Shown here piece by piece: positions 1 to 7,164 of a stretch of DNA of 64,000 nt. The notes beneath the pieces were generated by a model that saw only the letters and a list, made by a program, of their open reading frames with translations, ran no database searches and was not told the DNA's origin. Origin of the DNA: Nonomuraea roseoviolacea subsp. carminata (lineage in GTDB: Bacteria > Actinomycetota > Actinomycetes > Streptosporangiales > Streptosporangiaceae); assembly GCF_024172185.1 (NCBI RefSeq), contig NZ_JAMZEC010000001.1:62001-126000 (forward strand), written 5' to 3'. The position numbers and the translations under genes are program-made. The first letter of the stretch is position 1; each line of letters starts with the position of its first letter.

Positions 1-1635
1 CTGGCCATGGTCACCCACGACGCCGGCGACGGGGCCGGAAGCGAACGGCACAGCGCCCTCGCCCTCGCCGCCGCCGAGAGCGCAGGAGACCTGCTGCTGT
101 CCGCCCGCGTCCTGGCCAACCGCGCCGCGAACCGCGTGGAGGAGGCCCGCTACGAGGAGGCCATCGCCGACTCGGACCTCTCGGTACGGCGAGCGGACCT
201 GGTCGGAGCCCCCGTCAACGCCGCGATCGCCCTGCACAACCGCGCCGAGGCACTCATGGGCCTGGGCAGGCTCGACGAAGCCCTGGCCGACTTCCAACGG
301 GCACGCGACCTCTTCAGCCGGGTGGGCAGCGACAAGCTCGGCCACCCCCTGGCCGGGATCGGCAAGGTCCATCTGGAGCGCGGGGAGCTGATGCACGCAC
401 GCATCGGCTTCGAGAACTCCCTGAAGCACGCCGAACAGCTCCAGAACTCCCACCTCACCCAGACGGCCCTGGCCGGGCTGGCCCGCGTCCACGCGGTCGA
501 CGATCCGGCGCTGGCCGTACGGCTGGCCGAACGCGCGGTCGCGGCAGGCTGCGGCTCCAGCCGGGTGGACGCGCTGCTGGCCGCCGGCTGGGTCTGGGCC
601 GAGACCGGCGACCGCGCCAGAGCCGGCGCCTACGCCCGATCCGCCCGCGAGGCGGCTGCCGGCCGCCGCGACCGGGCCATGATGGCCGAAGCCTTGGAAC
701 TGTCGGCCTTCACCGTGGCCGAATCCTCCGGCGAGCGAGCGGAGCTGCTGGCGTCCGCGGCCGAGATCTGGGCGCGCATCGGCAGCCCGGTGGGCGTCGC
801 GCGTAACGCGTTCGCCCGGGCGCGGCTCAACGGCTCCGGCCTTCACGCGGCGGAGCGGGCGCTCCGCCGCGCCGGCATCCGCGGGCCGCACAGCTCCGGC
901 GCCGGCCTGCTTCGCGCGATCACGCTCCTCGACCACGGCGCCGCGCGGTTCTGCGTGCTGGGCGCGGTACGGCTCAGCCGCCGCGGCAGCGCCGTCGAAT
1001 GGCAGTCCCGCAAGGCACGCGACCTGCTGACCTGGCTGGCGTGCCAGCGCGGCCGCCCTGTCGCCCGGGAAGCGGCGATGGAGATCCTCTGGCCGGGCGA
1101 GGACCCGACGTCCTGCTCCAACCGGCTCTCGGTCGCGCTGTCCACCGTGCGCTCGGTCCTGGACCCGCAACGCGAGTTCGGCCCTGGGGAGTTCGTCCGC
1201 GCCGACAAGTACAGCATCCAGCTCGTCGGACTCCGTACCGATGTCGAGGAGTTCCTCTCCGCCGCCGCCGAGGCGCTCGCCTCCCAGGACGAGGATCTCC
1301 TCGTCGCGGCCGAGGCCCGCTACACCGGGGACGTCTGCGAGGACTCCCCCTATGCCGAGTGGCTGGAGCCGCTGCGCGAAGAAGCCCGTGCCGTACACCA
1401 GGCTCTGCTCCGGGAGCTGGCCGCACTCGCGCAGGAGGCCGACGACCCCGACAGAGCGGTTCGCTACCTGCTCCGGCTGCTCGAACGGGACTCCTACGAC
1501 GAGGCGGCCCACCTGGACCTGGTCCGCACGTTGACCGGGGCGCGCCGCCATGGCGAGGCGCGCAGACGCTACCGGCTCTACGCCGAGGCGATGAGGGAGC
1601 TCGACGTGGAACCGGTCCCGCTCAGCCTCACCTAG
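1..1635 (+). CDS. TPR / SARP-BTAD transcriptional regulator, 5' end cut by window
   Basis: The frame is open from base 1, so the true start probably lies upstream; the first in-window ATG is at 7. Numbered from that ATG, residues 1-300 are helical repeats of TPR type (alternating A/L/R-rich pairs such as NRAEALMGLGRLDEAL). Residues about 314-405 form an OmpR-like winged helix (FCVLGAVRLSRRG, then KARDLLTWLACQRGRP and a recognition region around NRLSVALSTVRSVL). Residues 410-540 fit a bacterial transcriptional activation domain. AfsR-type SARPs carry the DNA-binding and BTAD part at the N terminus; here it is at the C terminus, as in large ATPase-TPR-BTAD regulators, so an NTPase domain may lie upstream of the window. 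Such proteins usually activate secondary metabolism or stress genes. No target is evident here. Confidence 0.8.
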   Translation: MAMVTHDAGDGAGSERHSALALAAAESAGDLLLSARVLANRAANRVEEARYEEAIADSDLSVRRADLVGAPVNAAIALHNRAEALMGLGRLDEALADFQRARDLFSRVGSDKLGHPLAGIGKVHLERGELMHARIGFENSLKHAEQLQNSHLTQTALAGLARVHAVDDPALAVRLAERAVAAGCGSSRVDALLAAGWVWAETGDRARAGAYARSAREAAAGRRDRAMMAEALELSAFTVAESSGERAELLASAAEIWARIGSPVGVARNAFARARLNGSGLHAAERALRRAGIRGPHSSGAGLLRAITLLDHGAARFCVLGAVRLSRRGSAVEWQSRKARDLLTWLACQRGRPVAREAAMEILWPGEDPTSCSNRLSVALSTVRSVLDPQREFGPGEFVRADKYSIQLVGLRTDVEEFLSAAAEALASQDEDLLVAAEARYTGDVCEDSPYAEWLEPLREEARAVHQALLRELAALAQEADDPDRAVRYLLRLLERDSYDEAAHLDLVRTLTGARRHGEARRRYRLYAEAMRELDVEPVPLSLT

Positions 1636-1701
1636 CGACCCGCTCCGGCCGGCGCCGTGCTCTCCGCCTCGACCTCCGACTTCGGCGGCGCCCGCACGGG
1701 C

Positions 1702-2514
1702 TCAGAAGCGGTAGCGGAGAATGCGGGCCCCCTGCCGCGACAAGGCCGTGCTGAGGGCGGTGAGACGGGTGACCGCGCGCAGGGGTTGCGGGAACCGGGC
1801 CACCTCCGGCGCGCGGGTGAGGATCTGCTCCTCGATCAGTTTGAGGCCGGCGCCCCAGGACTCCGGTTCGTGGGGGTCGTCGAAGCCCTGGGCGGCTTTG
1901 ATGCCGAGCGCCTTGATGGTCGGGTGGTACTTCATGGCCCAGGCGGCGAAGCGGGTGTAGCCGTTGAGCGCGAGCTCGCCCGAAGGGAAATGGCCGGCCA
2001 GCGCGCGGGTCATCGCCTGGAAGGAGTCTCCGGGCATGAACGGGAGCAGCCCCTCGGCGACGATCATCGCCGGCCGGTCACCGGGGATGGCGGTGAGCCA
2101 GTCGGAGCCGGTGAGGTCGGCTCCGACCAGATGGGAACGGCCGGGCAGACATCCGGCGCGCAGGTGCACCACTTCCGGGAAGTCGATGTCGTACCAGTCG
2201 ACGCCGGGCGGGGGGTCACAGCGGAACACCCTGGTGTCCAGGCCGCAGCCCAGGTCGAGCACCACGCATCCGGGGTGAGCGGCGACGAAGCCGCGGACGA
2301 CGTCGTCGAGCTTCTTGGCGCGCAGCGCCGTGGTGAGGACGAGGTTGGGCTTGACCTTCAGCTTGCCGAAGTCGTAGTCGATGGTGCCGGCCAGGTCGGC
2401 GGACAGCGTGTCGCCGAGGATCGGGCTGGGCTGCCCGGCGTCCAGGGCCCTGGCGTGGAGAGTGAGCAGCAGCGTTTCCTGGATCAGCCCGAGCTTGGGT
2501 TGCCAGCGGTGCAT
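1702..2514 (-). CDS. Class I SAM-dependent methyltransferase (LCMT/PPM1-like)
   Basis: A 270-aa methyltransferase. The SAM-binding motif I is VVLDLGCGLDTRVFR, followed by the acidic post-I stretch VDWYDIDFPEV. An N-terminal ARALDAGQPSPILGD segment and the GLLPFMPG region are typical of the leucine carboxyl methyltransferase-like superfamily used in bacterial small-molecule O-methylation. The substrate cannot be read from the sequence. It is the last gene of a three-gene minus-strand operon, starting 9 bases after the MarR-like regulator stop, and has a ribosome site AAGGA 7 nt before ATG. The context suggests it modifies a small toxic or signalling molecule together with the hydrolase. Confidence 0.8.
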   Translation of the reverse strand: MHRWQPKLGLIQETLLLTLHARALDAGQPSPILGDTLSADLAGTIDYDFGKLKVKPNLVLTTALRAKKLDDVVRGFVAAHPGCVVLDLGCGLDTRVFRCDPPPGVDWYDIDFPEVVHLRAGCLPGRSHLVGADLTGSDWLTAIPGDRPAMIVAEGLLPFMPGDSFQAMTRALAGHFPSGELALNGYTRFAAWAMKYHPTIKALGIKAAQGFDDPHEPESWGAGLKLIEEQILTRAPEVARFPQPLRAVTRLTALSTALSRQGARILRYRF

Positions 2515-2523
2515 GGGGATTCC

Positions 2524-2979
2524 TTAACGGCGTAGCGGATGACGGGCCGCGAGGTTCTGCAGCCACGTCAGGGAGTCGTGGGCGGCCTTGATGCGCTCGG
2601 TGCGGTGCCGGTCGCCGCCCGCGATGTCGAGCCCTTCGTCGGCGATCTCGCCGAACGCGCTCAGGCTTTCGAGCTTGCGCTGGATGACCTTCTGCCAGGC
2701 GTCGTCCTCGATGCGGTAGTAGGAGACGCGATCGCCGGGCCTTCTCACCTTCTTGACCAGGCCGATGGCCGTGAGAAACCGCATGTTCGAGGTGAGCGAG
2801 GCCCGGCTGGCCTGGATGACCTCCGCGATCTGCCCGGCGGACTGCTCCGCCGGATCGCAGATCATGAGCCAGCCGAGGACGCGTCCGGTGATGGGCGGCA
2901 GCCCCCACTCCTCGACGCAGAAGGCGGCCACCCGCTCCACCCAGCGCAGCAGCCGGTCCTGCTGTTCCTCAGTGCTCAT
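2524..2979 (-). CDS. GbsR/MarR-type winged-helix regulator
   Basis: A 151-aa regulator. Residues about 25-95 form a winged helix: GRVLGWLMICDPAEQSAGQI, then the recognition helix QASRASLTSNMRFLTAIGLV and a wing around VRRPGDRVSYYRIED. The C-terminal 50 residues are helical and probably dimerise. The arrangement matches the GbsR branch of MarR-like proteins. A GGAGG ribosome site lies 8 nt before the ATG. It sits between an alpha/beta hydrolase gene (33 bp upstream) and a methyltransferase gene (9 bp downstream). The long dyad in front of the hydrolase at 3964-3995 is its likely operator, which would make the operon autoregulated; that is inference. Confidence 0.85.
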   Translation of the reverse strand: MSTEEQQDRLLRWVERVAAFCVEEWGLPPITGRVLGWLMICDPAEQSAGQIAEVIQASRASLTSNMRFLTAIGLVKKVRRPGDRVSYYRIEDDAWQKVIQRKLESLSAFGEIADEGLDIAGGDRHRTERIKAAHDSLTWLQNLAARHPLRR

Positions 2980-3012
2980 CGTCGCATCCTCCGTCGTCGG
3001 TCGTGTGCGGGT

Positions 3013-3942
3013 TCACTGTGTCATGGCGGCCACCGACTCGTAGGTGGGTGTCGGGGTGATGTCCGCGAGCCGGGTCCTGCGCAGGTAGAGGTCGAACCAG
3101 TCGATCGCGAGCGCCATCGCCTCCTCCAGGCCCGGGCCGGTGTAGAGGCCGAGAACGTCGTAGGGCAGCACCTCGAGCCGCTTCGGCTCGCCCGCCTTGG
3201 CGAAGGCGCTCTGCGCCTCCTCGAGCATGTGGTACGGGTCCCAGCCGCCGTTGGCGATCATCAGCAGCGGCGTCGGCGCGAGCCGGTGGATGAGGTTCTC
3301 CGGTGCGAAGGTGAGCAGGTGCTCGGCCGAGTCGAGGGCCTTCTCATTGCGGTAGGTGGGAAACAGGCGGGTGGACATGTCCGGGGTGTCCTTCACGCTG
3401 TCGCCCTCCAGCGTCAGGTGCGGCACGCGAGCGCTCTGCCCGCCTTCGTAGCGCCGCTGCCAGTCCTGCTGGAGTTCGTCGCGCAGCGCGTGGACACCGG
3501 CACGGCCCAGGAGGCGTTCCAGGTACCGCCATCCGTTCCACACGCTGGGGCTCTGCACGACGACGCACTTGATGCGCCGATCGAGCACGGCGGCCTGGGT
3601 CGCCACCGAGCCGCCGATGCTCACCCCCCACACCCCGATCCGCTCCGGCTGAACTTCGGGACGGGTCTGCAGGTAGGACACGGCGCTGCGGAAGTCCTCC
3701 GCCTGCCGCTCCGGGTAGTCCAGGCCGCGCGGCTCGCCCTCGCTGGAACCGACCGTGCGGTAGTCGATGGCCAGCACCGCGAAGCCGGCCTTGACGAAGT
3801 ACGGCGCGAAGAACGCCAGCGCCTCCTTGACCATCACCCCGCTGTGCCCGAGCACCAGCCCGGGGACCGGGTCGCTCGTCTCGGGCAGGTAGAGGTCGCC
3901 CGCGCAGCGGGTGCCGAGGCTGTTGAAGGTCACGTGTTCCAT
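3013..3942 (-). CDS. Alpha/beta hydrolase (dienelactone hydrolase-like)
   Basis: A 309-aa cytoplasmic protein with no signal peptide. The nucleophile elbow is GVSIGGS with Ser108; the oxyanion region is LGHSGVMVKE and the early strand is FAVLAIDYRTVG. The segment PTPLLMIANGGWDPYHMLEE probably supplies the acid residue. Family members cleave ester or lactone bonds of small molecules; the substrate is unknown. It is the first gene of an operon with a regulator and a methyltransferase. The ATG at 3942 has GGAG 7 nt upstream, and a 32-bp dyad starts 22 bp upstream of the start codon. Confidence 0.8.
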   Translation of the reverse strand: MEHVTFNSLGTRCAGDLYLPETSDPVPGLVLGHSGVMVKEALAFFAPYFVKAGFAVLAIDYRTVGSSEGEPRGLDYPERQAEDFRSAVSYLQTRPEVQPERIGVWGVSIGGSVATQAAVLDRRIKCVVVQSPSVWNGWRYLERLLGRAGVHALRDELQQDWQRRYEGGQSARVPHLTLEGDSVKDTPDMSTRLFPTYRNEKALDSAEHLLTFAPENLIHRLAPTPLLMIANGGWDPYHMLEEAQSAFAKAGEPKRLEVLPYDVLGLYTGPGLEEAMALAIDWFDLYLRRTRLADITPTPTYESVAAMTQ

Positions 3943-3963
3943 GACATGCTCCGTGCTTGGTGG

Positions 3964-3995
3964 CTAGTTGTTTCAACCATGACTGAAATAACTAG
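3964..3995. promoter_or_regulatory. 32-bp inverted repeat, candidate operator of the hydrolase operon
   Basis: The arms are CTAGTTGTTTCA (3964-3975) and TGAAATAACTAG (3984-3995), 11 of 12 positions complementary, around an 8-nt centre. It lies just upstream of the minus-strand hydrolase start at 3942 in an AT-rich patch, unlike the surrounding GC-rich DNA. Size and symmetry fit a MarR/GbsR dimer site. The likely binder is the regulator encoded in the same operon. Confidence 0.6.
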
Positions 3996-4128
3996 CAATG
4001 TCAATCGGAGCGCTGTACAGAGAAGAGGTCACTGAGCGCCGCCACCACCCGCATCAGCTACGTCCGCACGCTCGCCCGGCTGACCGCGGCGGCCGGGCCC
4101 GCACCATCCGTATCTGGCCGGCCGCGAC

Positions 4129-5208
4129 TCAGCGGCCGCACATCGCGGCGACGAAGGCGTCGATCAGATGCTGCCGGTTCTCGGGCACGCCGGTGGTGTA
4201 GACGGTGGCGGCGCGCCCGGCCCGGTCCCGGCCACTGATCACCGCGGCCCCGGGCATGTCACCGGCGGCGAAGTAGGCGTCACCGCAGCCCGACCTCATC
4301 CGCGCCACCCCGTAGCCGTAGCGGGCGTCGGCGGGCCAGCCTTCCTCTTCGACCTTCACCGGCTGGGCCATCATCTTGCTCAGCGGTGCCTTGCGCCAGA
4401 ACCGGTTGAGGTCTTCGGGAGTGGAGATCAGGCCGCCGCTGGCGCCGAACGCGTAGGTGGGCAACTGGTCCGTCAGGTCCACCTCGCCCTCGCCCGGACG
4501 GCCGGGGTGCGTCCCGTAGGTGTGGGCGTGCGGGCCGCGGATGCCGTGGTCACCCTTGGCCGGCCAGTACGTGTTCCGCATCCCGTACGGCTCCAGGATC
4601 AGGTCCCGGCTCGCCTGGCGGAAGTCCTTGCCGGTCACGGCGGCCACGATCATGCCGAGGACCAGGTAGTTGGTGTTGGCGTAGGCGAAGGAGCCACGGG
4701 GCGTGGGCTTGAGCGTCAGCGCGACCCGCAGGAAGTCCGGGAAGGGTTCCTTCCACTTGATCGCGTTCAGGAACTCGGGGAGACCGCTCGTCTGCCGCAG
4801 CAGCATCCGGACGGTGATCTCACGGCCGTCGATCCCGGCGCCGTCGCCGGTGCCGCGCACCACCCCGGGCAGATAACGCTCCACCGGCGCGTCCAGGCCG
4901 ATCTTCTTCTCATCGACCAGCCGCAGCACGGTGGCGGCGATGATGGGCTTGCTCCCGCTGGCGATCCTGAACCGGCCCTGGGGTCCGATCATCGGCTTGC
5001 CGGTACCGCGCTCGGCGGTGCCCGAGCGCCAGGTCGCTGTCGCGCCGCCCGGACTCCGCACCTGGCCCAACGCGCCCGCCATGCCGTCCTCGGTGGTGAG
5101 CAGGTCCAGACGGGACTGCGGCGAGGGCGGTGCGGCGGCGGCGAAGGCCGGGGTGACAGGGGTGAGCGCCACGCAACCGGCGACAACGCCGGCGATCAAT
5201 TTCGTCAT
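4129..5208 (-). CDS. Secreted serine hydrolase, class C beta-lactamase / D-Ala-D-Ala carboxypeptidase fold
   Basis: A 359-aa protein from the ATG at 5208; a longer frame from 5274 adds 22 residues before the signal peptide and is less likely. Residues 1-25 are a Sec signal peptide (TKLIAGVVAGCVALTP, AFA-A). The catalytic tetrad motif SxxK is Ser84-Gly-Ser-Lys87, and YxN is Tyr176-Ala-Asn178 within FAYANTNYLVLG. These define the serine beta-lactamase-like superfamily. Members are peptidases, esterases or lactamases, and the sequence does not separate these. It is monocistronic. The ribosome site is weak. Confidence 0.85.
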   Translation of the reverse strand: MTKLIAGVVAGCVALTPVTPAFAAAAPPSPQSRLDLLTTEDGMAGALGQVRSPGGATATWRSGTAERGTGKPMIGPQGRFRIASGSKPIIAATVLRLVDEKKIGLDAPVERYLPGVVRGTGDGAGIDGREITVRMLLRQTSGLPEFLNAIKWKEPFPDFLRVALTLKPTPRGSFAYANTNYLVLGMIVAAVTGKDFRQASRDLILEPYGMRNTYWPAKGDHGIRGPHAHTYGTHPGRPGEGEVDLTDQLPTYAFGASGGLISTPEDLNRFWRKAPLSKMMAQPVKVEEEGWPADARYGYGVARMRSGCGDAYFAAGDMPGAAVISGRDRAGRAATVYTTGVPENRQHLIDAFVAAMCGR

Positions 5209-5291
5209 GCGTCCAATGTCGCGGCGCACTCCCCCAAGATCAGTGATGCCTGCCCGCCTCTCGGGGTGGGGCATTCCCTACCGTCCGAAAA

Positions 5292-5537
5292 GACGCCCCG
5301 CTGCCGGTCTCCGTCGTCCGCTTCTCCCCCGCGCTGGATGCCCGTAACACCGCACCCAGCGGCGAGACCTACCGGGTACCGGTCCGCGTGGAACGACAGC
5401 AGGGCTCGACCGCCGGCGAGGTGCGCGACCTCACCGTGGAGGTCTCCTTCGACGACGGCGCCACCTGGAGCCCGGCCCCCAGCCGCAAGGGCGAGCAGAC
5501 CGTCATCAGGGCCTACCGCATCGCACCCCGGCATTGA
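5292..5537 (+). pseudogene. Remnant of the C-terminal part of an S8 (subtilisin-like) protease gene
   Basis: An open frame without a plausible start encodes about 81 residues: LPVSVVRFSPALDARN, then YRVPVRVERQQGS, VRDLTVEVSFDDGATW, and finally TVIRAYRIAPRH before TGA. This order matches the C-terminal accessory domain of large secreted actinobacterial S8 proteases as I know them (VRFAP..., SYDDGKTW..., then TVIRAY-type ends). The stretch normally between the SYDDG-like motif and TVIRAY (about 20-30 residues) is missing, and nothing upstream encodes the catalytic domain. I read it as a decayed, internally deleted gene stump. Confidence 0.6.
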
Positions 5538-5602
5538 CCGCGGCGGCGGGCTCGCCGCGGCCGTGTCCCAGGCCCGCCGCATCCTGCGACGTGCAACGAT
5601 GA

Positions 5603-6076
5603 TCAGCGAGCCGGTCGCCGTGACGAGTCCTCTGAGCGGGCAACGAGATGGCGGGCGATCTCCTCCTCCCACGACTGCAAAAAGTCCGGATAGCGCTCGG
5701 CGAACTCGTACAGAGGCTCCTCGCTCTCCGGGGTGAGTGCGGTCAGGGCGTACGCGACCCGTACCGTGCTGCCGCCTTGCCCATCCGCGTCCACCTCGAC
5801 GGTGACGGTCCCGGCCCGGGAGCCGGGTGTGACCCTGGCGTACGCAACGCGCCGTCCAGGCTCGCGCTCGACCACCACCCAGATGGTTCGCTCGTCCCGC
5901 GCGCCGGTTTCGAAGACCGTGCCGGGGGCGGAGTCGTCATGGGTCTCCACGGGGAAGCGGGGTTGCCACCCGGCCACCCACTGCTCCTCGCCGCGCGGTG
6001 TGAACAGCGTGAATGCCTCCTCGGGCGGCAGCGCGACCGTCAGCCGACCGGTGAGCGTGTGTCGCGCGCCGCTCAT
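5603..6076 (-). CDS. SRPBCC (START-like) family protein
   Basis: A 157-aa protein with the helix-grip pattern of SRPBCC/polyketide-cyclase-like domains: an N-terminal strand HTLTGRLTVALPPEEAFTLF, a central FPVETHDDSAPGTVFET, paired strands (TIWVVVEREPGRRVAYARV, GSTVRVAYALTALTPE) and a long C-terminal helix (LYEFAERYPDFLQSWEEEI). Such domains bind hydrophobic ligands or act on them. Its ATG overlaps the stop of the upstream small gene (ATGA), so the two are translationally coupled. Function unknown. Confidence 0.7.
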   Translation of the reverse strand: MSGARHTLTGRLTVALPPEEAFTLFTPRGEEQWVAGWQPRFPVETHDDSAPGTVFETGARDERTIWVVVEREPGRRVAYARVTPGSRAGTVTVEVDADGQGGSTVRVAYALTALTPESEEPLYEFAERYPDFLQSWEEEIARHLVARSEDSSRRPAR

Positions 6077-6315
6077 CGCTCGGTCAGCCGATGCGCGTCG
6101 GCGGATGTCAGCGTCAAGCCGTACACGACCTTGAGCTGCGCGATTTTGTCCAGGGTTTCGGGCGTGAAGGGCACCTTGCCCTCGAAGGAGTGCAGCGCGA
6201 TGCCCTCCACCAGGTCGCCCAGCGAGATGTCGAGGTATTCGGCCAGTCCCTTGAGGACCTTGAGCACGTTCTTCTCGAGCCGCAGGCCTGTCTGCGTCCG
6301 TTCGACTGTTACCAT
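6073..6315 (-). CDS. Small ribbon-helix-helix-like protein, probable autoregulator
   Basis: An 80-aa protein: a short basic N-terminal strand (MVTVERTQTGLRLEKN) followed by helices (VLKVLKGLAEYLDISLGDLV). That pattern resembles ribbon-helix-helix DNA-binding domains. An alternative ATG at 6330 adds five residues. Neither start has a ribosome site. A TATATT hexamer lies 7 nt upstream of the ATG at 6315, which would fit leaderless transcription. The start codon lies in a 16-bp perfect palindrome. It is coupled to the downstream SRPBCC gene. The DNA-binding role is inferred from fold pattern and palindrome. Confidence 0.6.
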   Translation of the reverse strand: MVTVERTQTGLRLEKNVLKVLKGLAEYLDISLGDLVEGIALHSFEGKVPFTPETLDKIAQLKVVYGLTLTSADAHRLTER

Positions 6316-6322
6316 GGTAACA
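6307..6322. promoter_or_regulatory. 16-bp perfect palindrome over the start codon of the small regulator gene
   Basis: TGTTACCATGGTAACA is perfectly self-complementary and contains the minus-strand ATG (6313-6315). A site placed over the start, and possibly over +1, would block transcription or initiation when bound. The encoded small protein is the natural candidate. Confidence 0.6.
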
Positions 6323-6364
6323 ATATACATATGTTGGCGACGTGGCGTGGCGCGGCTCCGGCCG

Positions 6365-7027
6365 TCATGGCCGCCGGGCCGCGTGTCGCGCATCGTGCGA
6401 TGCCGGCGCGAGCAAACCCTCGATCACGTCCCGCGCCATCGCCACCCGGTCGCCCTCGCCGAGGCGCACGGCCAGGTTGACGGCGTTGAGCAGGGCGCTC
6501 ACCTGGAAGGCGGCGGATTCGGGGTCGACGGCGGCCGTCTCGCCGCTGGCGACGGCCCGCCGGAACTGCGTCGCGAGGGTCGTGTGCCAGGCGCGTTGTT
6601 GCTGTCGCAGCGCATCGCGGACCGGACCGGGCCTGCTGTCGAACTCGGGCAGGTTCGCGCCCCAGAAGCAGCCACCGGGGAACAGCGGCTCCACGGCGTA
6701 GTCGATCCACCGATCGACCAGGGCGCGAATGCGCGCGACGCCCGCGGGTGACCGCAGGGCGGGCCGGATGACGGCGTCGACGAATGCCTCGCGGGCCGCT
6801 TCCACCGTGGCGAGTTGCAGCGCCTCCTTGGATCGGAACAGAGTCTGGATCCCCGCCTTGCTGATGCCGAGATCCTCGGCCAGACGTCCGAAGCTGACCC
6901 CCTCGAGCCCGTCCAGCGAGGCGATGTCGACCGCTCGCCTGGTCACGGCGCGCCGCGACTGCGCGCCGCGCAGCAGACGCCTGTCGGTGGTGGTTTCCTC
7001 GGCGGCCTGTCGCCCAGATGTAACCAT
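6365..7027 (-). CDS. TetR/AcrR family repressor of the adjacent efflux gene
   Basis: A 220-aa protein. The N-terminal helix-turn-helix lies at about residues 25-70: RAVDIASLDGLEGVSFGRLA, then EDLGISKAGIQTLFRSKEAL. The C-terminal ligand domain includes VDRWIDYAVEPLFPGGCFWG, close to the TetR_C_6/YxaF-like group that controls drug efflux. It is transcribed away from the MFS gene. Two near-identical operator-like sequences sit in the divergent region, one over its own ATG, so it probably represses itself and the exporter and is released by a toxic ligand. Confidence 0.85.
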   Translation of the reverse strand: MVTSGRQAAEETTTDRRLLRGAQSRRAVTRRAVDIASLDGLEGVSFGRLAEDLGISKAGIQTLFRSKEALQLATVEAAREAFVDAVIRPALRSPAGVARIRALVDRWIDYAVEPLFPGGCFWGANLPEFDSRPGPVRDALRQQQRAWHTTLATQFRRAVASGETAAVDPESAAFQVSALLNAVNLAVRLGEGDRVAMARDVIEGLLAPASHDARHAARRP

Positions 7028-7042
7028 ACAGCCGATCGTATG
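7025..7042. promoter_or_regulatory. TetR operator 1, over the tetR start codon
   Basis: On the minus strand this reads CATACGATCGGCTGTATG, a dyad with CATAC/GTATG ends. The first ten bases and the GTAT end match operator 2 at 7087-7104. It covers the minus-strand ATG at 7025-7027. Confidence 0.65.
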
Positions 7043-7076
7043 CCTTCGTTAGCTCCGGGCTGCCGCCTTGCTGCGG

Positions 7077-7106
7077 TTGAATTAAACATACGATCGACCG
7101 TATTCT
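7077..7106 (+). promoter_or_regulatory. Promoter of the MFS gene with TetR operator 2 between its boxes
   Basis: A -35-like TTGAAT (7077-7082) and a -10-like TATTCT (7101-7106) are separated by 18 nt. The spacer holds CATACGATCGACCGTATT (7087-7104), the second copy of the TetR site. Binding there would directly block RNA polymerase. Confidence 0.6.
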
Positions 7107-7164
7107 CTCCGAGAGAGACCCTGCCGCGGAGAAGTCGGCCGGTCTGGACAAGAGGAGATGCCTG

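Noticed and set aside
1657..6751. Long open frames on the plus strand opposite the minus-strand genes in this stretch
   Set aside because: They are mirror frames caused by high G+C at third positions; none shows a protein family, and the minus-strand genes have clear motifs and ribosome sites.
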